In this document: piece after piece, positions 32,818 to 43,767 of the stretch
Layout of the letters: each line of letters starts with the position of its first letter
How positions within the stretch are numbered: position 1 is the first letter of the stretch
NCBI GenBank assembly: GCA_037349105.1
Contig: JAYJMM010000116.1
Location: 5,022,001-5,086,000, forward strand
Reading direction: 5' to 3'
DNA from: Limnomonas spitsbergensis
Taxonomy: Eukaryota > Chlorophyta > Chlorophyceae > Chlamydomonadales
DNA length: 64,000 nucleotides
Program-made: the position numbers and the translations under genes
Notes under the pieces: model-generated
Databases searched by the model: none
The model's input: the letters and a program-made list of their open reading frames with translations, nothing else
Told to the model about the DNA's origin: nothing

Positions 32818-35800
32818 CTACGAAGAATCCGAAACCCATTCCCACAGTGTGCCCAGTATCCCGCCTCCCCCTGCTGCTGCCTCGCCGGCGCCCTCTCCCC
32901 CTGCACCGTTATCCCATGTGATTTCCTGCTCGTCCTGGCCGAACTGGCCCCCCTGAGGCGGCGAGGATCCCCACTGGTCCCCACCCAAATCTTGCTCCAT
33001 GCCGCCGCTGCCCCCTGGTGATGGGAAGCCAGCATCCGCCCCTCCGCCGCCGCCCGCAGCATCCGCCGCCCCGACTGCTCCGCCAGCCGCCGCGCCTCCC
33101 GCAGCGTCCGCTCCACCGGGGGGTGCTTCACCTCCACCTCCGCCGCCCGGCATGGGGATGAACATCGGCATCATACCTCCCGTCAGGCCGCCGCCGGTCG
33201 AGTGCTGGGAGAAGAAATCTGAACAGCAGGGGGGGAATCAGGAACAACCAGGGAGATCAACAGACTGGGGTTGGCGAAGACAGCCACACATCTTCATGGT
33301 TGCGCTGCTACTTGCTAAGCGATGAGTCGTTACTGGTCGTCGAGTTCCCATTCCTCCCATGCACTTGTGGGAATTGCAATGGAGTCCGCCATTACGGCAT
33401 GACACCACTGCGTGAATATTGCAGTCCACCATCAGGCCATAAGTAAGGAGCCCGCCATCAGGCCATAAGTAAGGAGCCCACCATCAGGCCATAAGTAAGG
33501 AGCCCGCCATCAGGCCATAAGTAAGGAGCCCACCATCAGGCCATAAGTAAGGAGCCCGCCATCAGGACAGGACGCTACAACAGCGTGCAGTAACCAAAAC
33601 GCCTGCATGCCAAGGCGTCAAGGACCCACCGTAGTCTATGCTGATGGCGCAGGCGAGTGTGATCATCCTCTCAGACAGGTCCATTGGCCGCGCAACAATC
33701 TGCAAATTCAAGTGTGAACGGTCAATTCCAAGCCAAATAGTAAGGGAGTGGTGTTGAGGTAGCTAGACATTAACATATGGTGGGATACTAGGGGAGATTA
33801 GGCTAGAGAAGTCAGTTTCTGAACCTAAACCCTAAGCCCTAAACCTTAGGCTGCAGGTCCAAGCAGGCAAGCTGAGAACTGGCTGCACCCCTGAAGGCGT
33901 GTGCATTCAGGACAGAGCAAAACTTGGCACCGAAGCCACATCCATGCCCTTCACATTTGAGGGCGGGGAAAGACTCACCAGCTGGCTTCCGGCCGCTGTC
34001 GGTATAACTTCAGCCTCAGTCCTGACTAAGGCCATTGATGTAACAGGGTGCTGGGATGAGGAGCCCATAGGCGTGACGGGGGGCTGGGCGGAGGCGCCCT
34101 GCTGCTCCTGGCCACTAGCAGTAGCCGGGCCTTGCTGCTCCAGGGAACCGGTGGCTGCCGAGCCTGGTTGCTCCAGGCTACCCGCAGCAGCTGGCGAGGA
34201 GGCCAGGGAGGAGGACGGCGCAGCCCCGCTGCCAACCTGTCGCCATGAGGGGAAATGCAGGGTATTTGTGGCACTCCCATCAGCGTTGATACACCCAGAA
34301 TGCAGAGGGGGGAGGGACGTTGGCCGCACTGATGGCAGTACTTCTGGCAGTACTGAATCAGTACTTCTGGCAGGAGGGAAGCAGTACTTCTGGCATAGGT
34401 AAACCCAGCATCGTTTCAATCTAGGTACAGGGCATGCTGTTAGAAAGAAAGAGAGATATACACCCTCAGGCCGGGTTAAGGAAGGCACCCGTTCGGCCGT
34501 GGCACTGAGTAACCTACCATCTAACATGGTGTGCGGCTAACCGGCACCCCGCATCCTGTTGAGCCATTAGAACGGTCCAGACACGCAGCGAAAGCAGCTG
34601 GTGTGAGGTGGTGAACCCCATCTGTGCCCTGACACAACTCGCCTCATCTGCAGCTGCTGGCTGCCCGTAGTGAATGACGTACTTCCCAGCATCCGTGAAC
34701 AGCTCTTTGCCGAATCCCTGGGGGAGAGGCAGGCAATAGCTTCCTCGTTTTGACGAGCGAGCGAGCGAGCGGTGGCAACGGTGGTGTTTTCCATGAGAAA
34801 GAGAGTGGCGGCAACGGTGGTGTTTTTATGAGCAAGAGAGTGGCGGTGCGAGATTTAAGGATGAAGGTTCCTATCGCCATAACTCGCAATCAGCGCAAGC
34901 ACATGAACTAATCACAAACTATAGCAGCTTCAGCCACGAACTGTAAAAGCTTGCCACTTACCAACCTATCAACTATTGCATGGACAAATGAAAGCACCAC
35001 GCTTGGACTACAACAGGAAGGCATGCGCACACCTCGACAAGTATCACACACACTAGTTCACCACGCACCCTGGAGCACACCACTCATTAACAAGCGCAAG
35101 GAGACGCGTTTGCCCCTAGACAGCTAGTGCACCACTCATAAACTAGTGCAGGGAGACTCGTGCACGCCTCGCCCATGAACACAGGGAGACACATGTGCCC
35201 CTCAACAACTAGTGCAGGCCTCAAAAGTCAATACACGGTGCAGAGGACCCCGTGCACCGGTCACCTGGAAGTTACGATCAATGAGGCCGAGTGTGCCGCC
35301 CTTGACATCCTTCAGCTCAAACTCCCATGCCAGGAAGTTCCCCACGATGGACGCGAACTGATAGCAGAGGGGCAGAGGGGCATAGGGCTAACATTGGGCA
35401 AACTTGTGGCAGGGGTCGGCAGGTAAAGACTGGCAGTTACAATGAAAGTGTGTGCCTCAAGGGGCAGACAGAAATGCATACACAACAGCAGATGCTAATC
35501 CTGCTGATCCACAATCTATTGAAAGGAAATCCATTTCACCTGTGATTTAGCCATGTAGAGGTCGTAGTTACGCTGCAAGAAGCTCCATCGTCTGTGGACC
35601 TGCGCTTAGGAGTGGAGAGACGGCAAAGCCCTCGGCATCCCCAACAACGACTAATATATTCATGGCTGTTTCCAGTACCTAGTCAGCCCTATGTAGGCAC
35701 GGCCCCTTAAATATGACCATGACCCTAACAAGGGGCCACTGTATACCGAGGAAGGGTCCCCAGATCCGTCAGCCACCGTTGCCTCCTCTGGGCTGCGGGA

Positions 35801-38800
35801 CAGCCCTGTGTTTCCAGCCTGGCTGAATCTCCCCAAGGCCAAAGAGCCTCCATACCTCCCAAGCGGTGGAGCCCTCCAGCACCCTTGGGGTGTTGCTCCT
35901 AGGTACTACCATCTCCTAATTTCCCCGACTCAGTCTTGATCCCCCGTCACAGAACTGGTGGGTTATCGCACCGCCTGTCCCCTGTTCGAACACTCGCCCA
36001 ACCCAAACACGAGGACATAGATATGTCTATGTCCACCCTGATACCTCTTCACATCCACACCCACAGACCCCTCCTGCACCCTACACCCACAGACCCCTCC
36101 TGCACCTCACACCCACAGACCCCTCCTGGCACCCCACACCCACAGACCCCTCCTGCACCTCACACCCACAGTCCCCTCCTGCACCCCACGCCCACATACC
36201 CCTCCTGCACCCCACACCCACAGACCCCTCCTGCACCCCACACCCACAGACCCCTCCTGCACCCCACACCCACAGACCCCTCCTGCACCTCACACCCACA
36301 GACCCCTCCCGCACCCCACACCCACAGACCCCTCCTGCACCCCACACCCACAGACCCCTCCTGCACCCCACACCCACAGACCCCTCCTGCACCCCACACT
36401 CACACCCACAGATCTACCCCTGCTCACCTCCCCCAGAGTCTGCCCTGCCCCGTCCTCGATGAACATAGTCGAGGTGATGAGGTAAGCCGGTCGCCGCACT
36501 CGGAAGATGACCTGCGAGCCTGTACACGCGCAGGAAGAGGGGCTTGTTGGCACCAGGGGGTGGCATCACACAGGCCAACGAGCACTAGGTCCTCCTGTTG
36601 CAGCTACAGAAGCAAGCCTGGGAACACACAGGTAAGGAGTGCTGGCGATTTGGAGCCACACCAGCAGACGTGACCTCCGCATCACTATTTTTCACACCCA
36701 GCCTATCTTCAAGCTAGTCTTGCGTACATTGGGGCTACAATAGGGCTGCTGCGTTCCTGCTGCCCAGGCGGGAGCTGCAGGTAGCAGAGCTGCTCTCTTG
36801 AAGTTGTGCCGTTAACGAGGACAGGAGCAACGAGTGTAGGGGGGCTGGACTCACCATCAGCACTCAGAACCGTGGCTGTGAAGCTGCGCCGCGTTTTGAG
36901 AATTTGTCGCCCAATAGCATTGCCTATCATGGAAACAAAAGAATGTGATGGGTTCAGTAAAGCGCACGGCGGAACGGGTGTTGTACTGTCTTTGACATGG
37001 GTGCACATGCATAATATGATCCTTTTGCAGCAGGGGAGGAGGGACGAGGTCAGTACTCATAGGTTCACTCCTTCACGATTGGATCCAGAAGTAGATCCAG
37101 CGTACATGGTAGTAGATCACATGGAAGTAGATCCAGCATACATGGAAGTAGATCACATGGAAGTAGATCCAGCATACATGGAAGTAGATCACATGGAAGT
37201 AGATCCAGCATACATGGAAGTAGATCACATGGAAGTAGATCCAGCATACATGGAAGTAGATCACATGGAAGTAGATCCAGCATACATGGAAGTAGATCAC
37301 ATGGAAGTAGATCCAGCATACATGGAAGTAGATCACATGGACGTAGATCCAGCATACATGGAAGTAGATCACATGGAAGTAGATCCAGCATACATGGAAG
37401 TAGATCACATGGAAGTAGATCCAGCATACATGGAAGTAGATCACATGGACGTAGATCCAGCATACATGGAAGTAGATCACATGGAAGTAGATCCAGCATA
37501 CATGGTAGTAGATCACATGGAAGTAGATCCAGCATACACATCCTGACAGAAAGGAATAGAAAAACAAAAATGGATAGAAGGCTGGCAGCAGATTTTCGGA
37601 GCACGAGATGCCGGCCTTTCTGACCTATTCCAGTGAGGTCCTCAGCGATGATGGCAACCAGGGTCCCTTGTTCGTCATACACTTGATACTTGTTGGCCTG
37701 GTCATAAAGAGGAGGGGTAGGTGGGCAAGTTTGAGTCACAGCGTGTGCGCATCACCCCAACAGCCTCTTGACAAAGCATGTCAGGAGGCTGGGGCTGCGG
37801 TGGCAAGTGCTTTGAGGTGTGTGGAGTGGGGGTCAATGCAGTTTTGCTAGGAGAGTACCAGAAAACGACCACATTCATTAGCCTTGCGGAGATAATGATG
37901 GGCACAGTGTTTTGGTTCCCTCTCCTCTTGAGGTCTAGAACAGCATTCTCAGTTCCCCTTATTATTCTTATCAAGGTCGGGAAGGGCACACCGCCAGGCC
38001 GCAGTGGAGCACCCACCTGCTCGTAACCAAACACAATGGTGCCCCTGCGAGCAAGTCGGGAGGAGGGCACAGGCTTCAGTGCATGGCGAGGTCTAGTTCT
38101 GCACCGGGGGTCCAGGCAGCCTTGGCATAGCAAGGCCGGCCTCTCCCCAGTCAGGCCCGGGAGGGCGGTTGCCGGTTGGTGCAGACATTGGGCTTGAAAA
38201 CGCAGCACCTTAAATATATACATATAAACTAGTCCACCACATAGTCCACCATGTCCGAATATTAGGGCCCAAGGGATGGCCGTGGCAACCTTCAAGGCAG
38301 CATATTGGCGCGGGCCTGCCCTCCCTGGGTGTGAATTGTGAACTCATCCTACCATTCAACTGGACGGGTAATGACCAGCGCCTGGTGTCCAACCACCTGT
38401 GCCAGCTGAAGCTCCGAAGCCTGGGTTTCGGAGGGAGTGACGACAACAGGTGGTGGGCCCTCCTCCTGGGTCGCAACGGAGGTGCCGTCCTCTGGCCCTG
38501 GAGCATCTGCAGAAGTGCCAGGACCGGCCCGCTTAGCCGCTGAGTGCTGGCTTTTGGGTGAGCGGTGTTGGGCGGCTCGGGAGAGTCTTTGCAGTGCCGC
38601 AGAATTTGGGTCAGATGAAAATAGCCTGGTCTGTAGAGTACAGGGGCTGCATGGGCTGGTTAGCAGTGGGGAAGCACAGCTGGGAAATGCGGTGCCATGG
38701 GCGCATGATGAAGTTTTGGAATGAGATGTGGAGTCTAGGCTAGGCGGAGCGAAGATTTGTGACGATGTGCTGAGAAAGGCGGGAGCTGCGTCCTCAAGCG

Positions 38801-38861
38801 TTCGAAGCGCAGATCGGGCAAGACCTAGAGATATGTTCCGACCTCTACAGAACAAAATCAT
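32818..38861 (-). CDS. Mitochondrial-type phospholipid scramblase (Aim25/PLSCR-like)
   Basis: Eleven exons join in frame (575 aa), listed 5' to 3' as 38861-38353, 38044-38017, 37697-37625, 36923-36855, 36519-36428, 35599-35540, 35357-35265, 34717-34643, 34236-33979, 33699-33630, 33218-32818. Conserved order: ALVITRPVEWGTIVFGYEQA, DEQGTLVAIIAEDLTG, GRQILKTRRSFTATVLSADG, VIFRVRRPAYLITS, FIEDGAGQTLGEV, VHRRWSFLQRNYDLYMAKSQ, FASIVGNFLAWEFELKD, GFGKELFTDAGKYVIHYG, LSERMITLACAISIDYDFFS. This is the scramblase barrel with its C-terminal hydrophobic helix, as in yeast Aim25 and plant homologues. The N-terminal 140 residues are Ser/Ala/Arg-rich without an early acidic cluster, consistent with a mitochondrial presequence. 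Unusual: an 86-residue Ser/Gln/Pro linker exon splits the last two conserved blocks, a Gly/Ala/Pro tail follows the helix, exon 2 is only 28 nt, and intron 8 has a GC donor (34642). The family moves phospholipids between bilayer leaflets or binds membranes; activity here is inferred. Confidence 0.9.
33429..33562 (-). repeat. 26-bp tandem repeat in a scramblase intron
   Basis: About five copies of GGCCATAAGTAAGGAGCCCA plus CCATCA, in the intron between exons ending at 33630 and starting at 33218. Confidence 0.9.
36058..36405 (-). repeat. 26-bp minisatellite in a scramblase intron
   Basis: About 13 copies of CACAGACCCCTCCTGCACCC plus CACACC (G-rich on the sense strand), starting about 20 bases after the donor at 36427. 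Confidence 0.95.
37085..37540 (-). repeat. 36-bp minisatellite in a scramblase intron
   Basis: About 12 copies of GTAGATCCAGCATACATGGA then AGTAGATCACATGGAA, very uniform. Frames stay open because 36 is a multiple of 3. Confidence 0.95.
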
Positions 38862-39106
38862 GCTGCAATGAAATGGTATCTCTGCCTGTAGGTAAGGCTA
38901 TAGTCTCCCCTGCTCCACATCGCTCACCATTGAACTTCCACACGTCAACGTCCAGCATTAGTGTTGCTCATCCTTTCGTCCACCCAAGAGGAGCGCGCGC
39001 GAGGCGTGAGTATTGCGTAGGTTAGGCATCTGTAATATGCCGGGCAACTCTCTGCATTCAAAAGTGCATTTGTCCAGAGTTTAAGAAAAACGGAGAGGGC
39101 TTTCAG
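38862..39106. promoter_or_regulatory. Divergent intergenic region shared by scramblase and carrier
   Basis: 245 bp separate the ATG of the scramblase (38861, minus) from that of the mitochondrial carrier (39107, plus), so both promoters and 5' UTRs must lie here unless they overlap the genes. GC-rich part near 38,940-39,010; no clear TATA box. Confidence 0.65.
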
Positions 39107-40819
39107 ATGGAAGGCAGCTCGACGTCATCCCGCGTAGGTTCAGCTGCTGCTGCTTCTGTCTTGTCAGCTCTAGTTGTTACGCCTCTGGATGTCGTCAAGA
39201 CTAGAATGCAAATGCAAGCTGCCGGTGGATCCACAGCCTCACGAGGTCGACAACTGTGCCAGGGTGCAACGTGGGTGCCTACCTGGTTGTTTTCTACCAC
39301 AATTGCTGTTTCAACTTTCAACTACTTGGTTTGTATTGTGCAGTATTCCGGTACGTTCTGCTGGTGGAAACGTGAAGAACCTACCATTCCGAGATATTGC
39401 CTTGGGCCTTTGGCATTATGGAAGTTTCACGCGAGGAGGCACAGCTAGCTGCCCTGCCTGCACACCAGCCCTGTCCTCACTGGCATTCAGCCCTCATGCG
39501 TCGGATTGGTGCCACGCATCGCAGCCCGTGACGTCGAGCAGCAGACCCAGCATGCTTTCTACTTTCAAAACCATTATTCGAATGGTGAGGATGTGCTCTA
39601 AATTCCCCAGCTTATTCACAGCTCTGCCTCTCGAGACTTATACTGTCAAAAGTGGCCCTGTCTGGGCCTGCATGGTGAATTGGTTACTGACTCTCTACCT
39701 CGGTCATGCAGGAGGGTGTTAAAGCCTTGTGGAAGGGACTCGACACAGCAATGCTTCTCAGCATACCTATGGTACGAGTGGGCCTAGGTCTGCATGTTGC
39801 CAAGCTGATGTGTAAGGCATATGATTGAACTCTACCGATGTTTTCTTCTTCAGTACCAAGTAGCAAACTGTATCGGTTTCCTATTTCTTACATTGAATCC
39901 CAGTAATCTGTTTTGTTTAGCACTTACATCTGCAAGCCTCAAGCATCATTCGCCCCCCACCCTTCAGGTGGGCATCTATATGCCCATGTACGACCACCTA
40001 CACGCAAGCTTTAAAGGTGACCTTGGGGCGTATGCCCCTGCCGTTGCTGGAATGGCTGCCCGTGGTGTCGCCGTCTTAGCCACAGCCCCACTGGAGCTGT
40101 CTCGCACCAGGCAACAGGCTGGCCCAGCCGCCTCAACGACATCAACAACAGGCAGGCCTAGTATGTCCTCTCAGTCGCATCTCAGCTCGTCTTTGCAGCT
40201 CTTTACCTCGCCTGCCAGCCGGCAACTCATCCTGCCTCAGATCCGCAGTATGTGGACCGGCGTAGGCGCGACGCTGGCTAGGGATGTGCCATTCACGGCA
40301 TTGTACTGGTGTGCAGTGGAGCCTATCCGCTGGTATCTACTGTCACCTGAGAATGGGACCGGGTTGGCAGGCGGGGCGATGGCTGGGAGCAGTCCAGAAG
40401 ACGCAGCAGTCAACAGCAGCTGGAGAGGGTGCAGTAGTGACGTTGCTCCGTCGACAACCCGGGTGATGTGGGCTAACCTGGCGGCTGGCAGCGTCTCGGG
40501 TGCGCTGGCGGCCGTGGCAACGACGCCTTTTGATGTTGTCAAGACTCGGCTGCAGACGAGCGCTGGTGCCAGCTCAGCACCCAGAAGCCAAGGGCACGGC
40601 TACCACACTCAGCCTGGCTGCATTGGAGCAGGGACAACGCACCACGCCAGGATAGCAGGAGTGCAGCGGCCGACTGGCACTGTGGGCATGCTGCGGAGCA
40701 TCTGGCAGACAGAGGGCATGCGAGGGCTGTTTGCAGGCGTGGGCCCACGTGCAGCAAGATCAGCTCCCGCTTGCGCCATTGTGATTGCGACCTATGAGGT
40801 TCTGAAGACGGTTTTGTGA
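39107..40819 (+). CDS. Mitochondrial carrier, SLC25A39/40 (Mtm1) type
   Basis: Exons 39107-39270, 39551-39584, 39712-39771, 39968-40819 give 369 aa. The three carrier signatures are present: PLDVVKTRMQ (repeat 1), PLELSRTRQQ (repeat 2) and PFDVVKTRLQ (repeat 3). Repeat 1 continues as STFKTIIRMEGVKALWKGL. Repeat 2 has a 40-residue Ser/Thr insertion before MWTGVGATLARDVPFTALYW. The C-terminus is GLFAGVGPRAARSAPACAIV then IATYEVLKTVL, the ending typical of SLC25A39/40 and yeast Mtm1. Family members carry glutathione (human SLC25A39) or affect mitochondrial Mn/heme handling across the inner membrane; the substrate here is inferred. The junction between exons 1 and 2 is my best phase-consistent choice: the 39271-39550 intron has open frames but no carrier motifs. 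The human loop cysteines between helices 1 and 2 are largely absent in this model. Confidence 0.88.
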
Positions 40820-43767
40820 GGGGTGCCAGATCTGGGTCGTGTGTGGGGGGGTGTCCTTGTGACCGATGTTCGCCTGTGGAATTTAGGTGCAAACTGGGTT
40901 ATTTTTTTGTTGTCGTCCTGGGATACCTGGGGACTGGGGGATTATGTTGATCAGTCCAACGGACATGCACATATGGGGAAAAGAAGTAGAGGGTGCCAGA
41001 GCAGATCGAATGTCAAGCAGCTGGCCTAGTGATAGATTAATACAAGGGAGGAATGGCATTTCTGTTTGTTGAAACTACTGTTTGTTAATGTGACTGCGAT
41101 AACTTACATTTGAATCAGAACCTGACACGTGCAAAAACACATATTAGGCACTGTTTGTTGGTCTCATGCAGTGTGCAAAGTTTGTTAACTGCGCAAGACC
41201 CTAGTAATGTATATTTGACAGCACCAACTGTGTACCCTTTTCCAGTCAGAGGCTCGCAAAATGTGGATGCAACTACTAGTAATTGTTGATTGGCTATGTG
41301 CATACAAGCTGAATTACCTGAACAAACCAAGAACGTAACACCTCTGGGCCCTTCATTGAGAGATGGACCCAGCCAGTGGCCAGAGTCTGGGAAGGCATCC
41401 ACACCATATTTTCTCTCCCCCTGTCTAGATCGCTGGGTTTCATGTTCCTGCCTCCTCACATAGGTGGCTTGGCTGCACCATGGTCCTGGCTGTGCACGGT
41501 ACCTGAAATTGAGCTTAGTCATTCCCTACCAGCAGTCAATCCCTACCAGCCGAGCGCGCAGGAGGGCCCAGCGGGTATGCACCGTTCTAAACTGGTTGGC
41601 ATTGTGCATCTCCTCGGCACACAACAATCTGATCGGGAGAAAAGGAAACTGAGGGCAACGGAGACGAAGAGGAACACAAGAGGGTGGAAATAGCCTCCCA
41701 AAAATGATAAGCTGGCAAATGCGCGCGTGGCAGGCAATAGGTCAAGGACGTTACACCTCTGGGCCCTGCTCAAAAAGGCTCGGCCGCGTAGGCGCCTAAC
41801 TAAAGAGTTGGGAGGAAAGAACAAAAGAAACACAAGGGGGCAGGCCACACAAAAATGAGGGAAAGTGGGAAATAAATTGAAGGCTGACGTGAAGGGACGA
41901 AACAAAAGGCTGGAAAAGAAAGACAAAGGAAGTCTACGCCTCTACGATATCTACCACGTCTTTCACAAAGGCCAGGGCATCCCACCCAAGCCTGCCCTGG
42001 TACAACACTACGGTACAACTCAAAGAAGTCTTTAGGCAGGCAATAGGCGCCCAGCTCTTGAGGAGCTGGAGCATCTTGCCTAAATGAGTGTCCAGCAGCT
42101 CTGTCAACACGAATTGTGTACAGATAGCACTGGCTGTAAGGATGGATCATGACAGAGCTACTTTAGCTAAGGTTGCTGTCCACAGTTTGCAGGTCAGCTC
42201 TCTCTACTCATCCGTTACTGCAAACCTCCCAGAAGCCTGGCCTCTTGCACGTCAATATACTAACAAACTGTCTCGAATGCGAGCTGACAGTAATGAGAAT
42301 TGCTGACCTGCTTGCAGATTCCCTGAGTACAAGTCGGTTCATGATTGTTGCACGTTCATAGACGCCCAAACAAGATTACATATCAGTCAAGGGAATAGCT
42401 TGGTTCCCTGGCGTACCTGGAGCAGGGTGTAGCCTACCCAAACCTGTCCCCAAACTGAGTCAGACAGCGACTGCTCTGCAGCCTCTTCCCGTAACAGAGG
42501 TGCTGGCCCAGCGAACGTAACCTACGAGAGGGCTCTGTTGCCGGTCACTGGCTTAGGGGATCCCAGAGACCCAGCCATGGAGCACAGGCCTGCAGCCGTC
42601 TAGTTTCAGCCGGGCTTGGGATACCGTAGGCTGTATTTTGGGGAACACTCTTTCCCCTCTTTTCTCTCGCGCATTCTCTCGTGAGTTTCCTACAAGAATT
42701 TTTGTTTGCCGACGTGGCTGAGCTTTATCTCCGAATTTCGAGCAGGGCCCAGTTGTGTAACGTCCTAAACTTTTTGGGGCACACATGTCACTCGGGGCTG
42801 CGCCAAAGCCACAGCTTTTACAACTAAGAATTGGAAGTTATGCTTTCCCTCCTCCTCACGCGTCCTGTTTCTTTTCCTCACGACCAGACAGTCGGGCGCC
42901 CGTGCGGCTGAAATGGCCCAGGGGTCATTTGTCATTTACATATTAGTGCAGCAAAATTGCATAAAAAAATGAAAAGGCAAATAATTGGGAGTAACGTATG
43001 TACGCAATTAATCAAGAAATTATGTACTAGACCAACAGCTCTTGCCATTTTGTCAGAGCATTGCGCAAGTATGCAGAATGAGGTGTGTGATTTGGTGTGT
43101 GTGTTCGTTACAAATTAGAAAAGCGATTGGCTATCGTCCTAAGACAATCAGCGGCAGAACGAACGCATGTCCCGCAGGACCAACTACCTGCAATCAGTCA
43201 CTGACCAGTAGTGAGGAAGAAGCGTGAGAAGCCCCAAAGTGCAGGAGACAAAACCCAATACAAATTGGACGTGGGCCCCAAAGACATAAGTTCCACACCA
43301 CCTAAAAATTAGCAGAGTGAGAGGAAGTTTTGAGACAATTCTTTTATCATCCTGTGTTGGGTAGAAAAAATAAAGAGTAGAAGCACACTACTCTTCGGTG
43401 AGGCACAAAAGTGGAGGCACAAATGCACTTTTCTTAAGCCTCTCCTTCCAAAACTGCTGCATGGCACTGCAGTATGCTCAAATGTTGGAAATTTGGGGGG
43501 AGTTCGATTAACTAGAGGCAAAGGCCTCTGTTAAGGCTATGATAGCTCATAAAATTACCATGCATGGATGCATGCCTGCGCAAAATAAATAGTATGGCAT
43601 GAGTGCTTTGAACACAACTGGGGGCAGAGTGGGCCACAGACAATCATGACATGGCTGTCACAACGCTTAGATGACCAAGTAGTGGTAGGCATGGACAGGC
43701 CTGGCACTACTTTGGGCAGGGACACGGCTTGCTGGGAAGTGGGCACATACCACTGATCTGCTACCTT
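40820..43767. other. Convergent intergenic region
   Basis: 2.9 kb between the carrier and the pherophorin-like gene, with no supported gene. It contains one dispersed-repeat copy (41417-41600) and related scraps near 41,757-41,800 and 42,740. The frames at 41115-41522 (-) and 41376-41693 (+) run through repeat sequence. Confidence 0.5.
41417..41600. repeat. Dispersed non-coding repeat, second copy
   Basis: Ordered block matches to 32065-32240 in the same orientation (CATGTTCCTGCC, GGCTGCACCATGG, GGGTATGCACCGTTCT). Its tail motif CTCTGGGCCCTGCT recurs at about 41,757. Confidence 0.7.

Noticed and set aside
37085..37540. 36-bp direct repeats at CRISPR-like length
   Set aside because: Units abut without spacers; an intronic minisatellite.
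37065..37739. 224-aa Cys/Leu-rich frame resembling a membrane repeat protein
   Set aside because: 36-bp minisatellite in a scramblase intron; only its last part (37697-37625) is a true exon.
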